Shown here in pieces: positions 42,646-43,165 of a stretch of 43,165 nucleotides of DNA. The DNA is from Rhodobacter sp. (GTDB lineage Bacteria; Pseudomonadota; Alphaproteobacteria; Rhodobacterales; Rhodobacteraceae). A program made the position numbers and the translations under genes. The stretch's first letter is position 1. The number at the start of each line of letters is the position of its first letter. Below the pieces are notes generated by a model. That model had not been told where the DNA came from, did not search any database, and saw nothing but the letters and a program-made list of their open reading frames with translations. The stretch is from positions 1 to 43,165 of the forward strand of contig PNJK01000025.1 in NCBI GenBank assembly GCA_013821825.1, given 5' to 3'.

Positions 42646-43165
42646 GTGAAGTTCCTTCGCTCGATCTTTGGCAAAACAGCCGTTGAACCGGCAACACCGG
42701 TCGCCCCCGCCGAGGCTGGACCTGATCCGGTCATGGCGGCCTTGGCGGAACTGGAGGTGAAACGCCTCCGTGAAGCGCTGGCTGCGGCGACCCCTGCGTC
42801 TGCGGCCGAGCCGGGGGCCGATTTCCTGGCCGCGCGCCCGAACCGGGTGGTGAAGTCCAAGCCTCCGCTGCCCGAAGGGACCGCCGGACATTCGGTTAAC
42901 ATCTGGGATCTTGATGAAGCCGAAGCTGACGCCGTACCCGCGAAGGCGGCGGCCCCGGTCGCCGAAGCGGAACGCCGCCGCCCGACGCGGACCAGAACCC
43001 GGATCTTGGGGTTCGAACCGCAGCCGTCGTCAGTGGTGTCGCTGTACGAGGAGACGGAAAAGCAGGCGGTTCCGGTCGCGCCGGCAGCCCCCGGCCACGG
43101 GCGTGTGATGTTCCCCGCCGGTTGGCTGGTGGTGAAGGACGGACCCGGCAAGGGTGCTGCCTTCA
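42646..43165 (+). CDS. FHA-domain protein, 3' end outside window
   Basis: At least 173 residues. It starts with GTG at 42646 after a clear GGGGAGA ribosome binding site, 42 bases behind the kinase. The first 145 residues are a low-complexity, Ala/Pro/Glu/Arg-rich linker with Thr-rich RRRPTRTRTRI. The last visible residues, GWLVVKDGPGKGAAF, are the first strand of an FHA phosphothreonine-binding domain cut by the window end. The linker Thr residues are possible targets of the neighbouring kinase. The FHA call rests on this short segment and the kinase context. Confidence 0.7.
   Translation, partial: MKFLRSIFGKTAVEPATPVAPAEAGPDPVMAALAELEVKRLREALAAATPASAAEPGADFLAARPNRVVKSKPPLPEGTAGHSVNIWDLDEAEADAVPAKAAAPVAEAERRRPTRTRTRILGFEPQPSSVVSLYEETEKQAVPVAPAAPGHGRVMFPAGWLVVKDGPGKGAAF

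Noticed and set aside
1-43165. CRISPR array, intact insertion sequence or prophage
   Set aside because: No regularly spaced repeats, transposase motifs or phage structural genes were seen on either strand.

Overview
The window reads as a high-GC alphaproteobacterial chromosome, very probably Rhodobacterales (Rhodobacteraceae). This rests on the split ATP synthase operon atpI-B-E-b'-b, a MipZ division-site ATPase, the ffh/chorismate mutase/rpsP/rimM/trmD/rplS/rpmE housekeeping run, and several membrane or small proteins of Rhodobacterales type. It is not a phage or plasmid. Most of it is core chromosome with one small decayed accessory patch.

Layout. 1-3.6 kb: the 3' part of a trans-3-hydroxyproline dehydratase-like gene, an EamA transporter, a LysR regulator and a frameshifted glycosyltransferase. 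3.8-10.5 kb: translation and secretion genes (ffh, a GNAT acetyltransferase, an overlooked 53-codon ORF, chorismate mutase, rpsP, bluB, rimM, a membrane protein, trmD, rplS, rpmE), many of them overlapping. 10.6-14.9 kb: mipZ, an antisense-oriented 60-aa gene, an ArsR regulator and the F0 sector operon, closed by a strong terminator. 15-20.6 kb: a FadR-type regulator, an OmpA-like lipoprotein, an Ada-like repair protein, a decayed secreted protein gene, nth-pfkB, and rsfS-rlmH.

21-29.3 kb: leuC, leuD and leuB, encoding the leucine branch after isopropylmalate synthase. They are interleaved with a DUF6492-type glycosyltransferase, a membrane protein, a secreted endonuclease/exonuclease/phosphatase-family protein with an apparent CTG start, and a divergent epimerase/LysR pair broken by homopolymer indels. 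29.3-32.1 kb: a Na/Pi cotransporter, an EamA transporter and tRNA-Pro(CGG). 32.2-33.3 kb: a scar at the tRNA 3' end holding a broken DUF6538-type integrase and a broken short-chain dehydrogenase. 33.3-35.2 kb: DsrE and AraC genes, then a decayed stretch with an RsmB-like C-terminal remnant. 35.2-40.5 kb: two tightly packed minus-strand runs (EamA/HAD/ornithine-cyclodeaminase-family; AEC/fghA/CAP/YaiI). 40.9 kb to the end: a membrane Ser/Thr kinase with an extracytoplasmic PDZ-like region, followed by the start of an FHA-domain protein. This is a phosphorylation module running out of the window.

The points most worth a second look are four. (i) The kinase/FHA module. (ii) A 53-codon ORF that joins the GNAT and chorismate mutase genes by overlaps at both ends and carries a perfect 22-bp palindrome. 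(iii) A recurring pattern in which non-essential genes are broken by one-base changes in homopolymers while the core genes are intact. (iv) The integrase scar at tRNA-Pro. I found no CRISPR array, intact insertion sequence or intact prophage.
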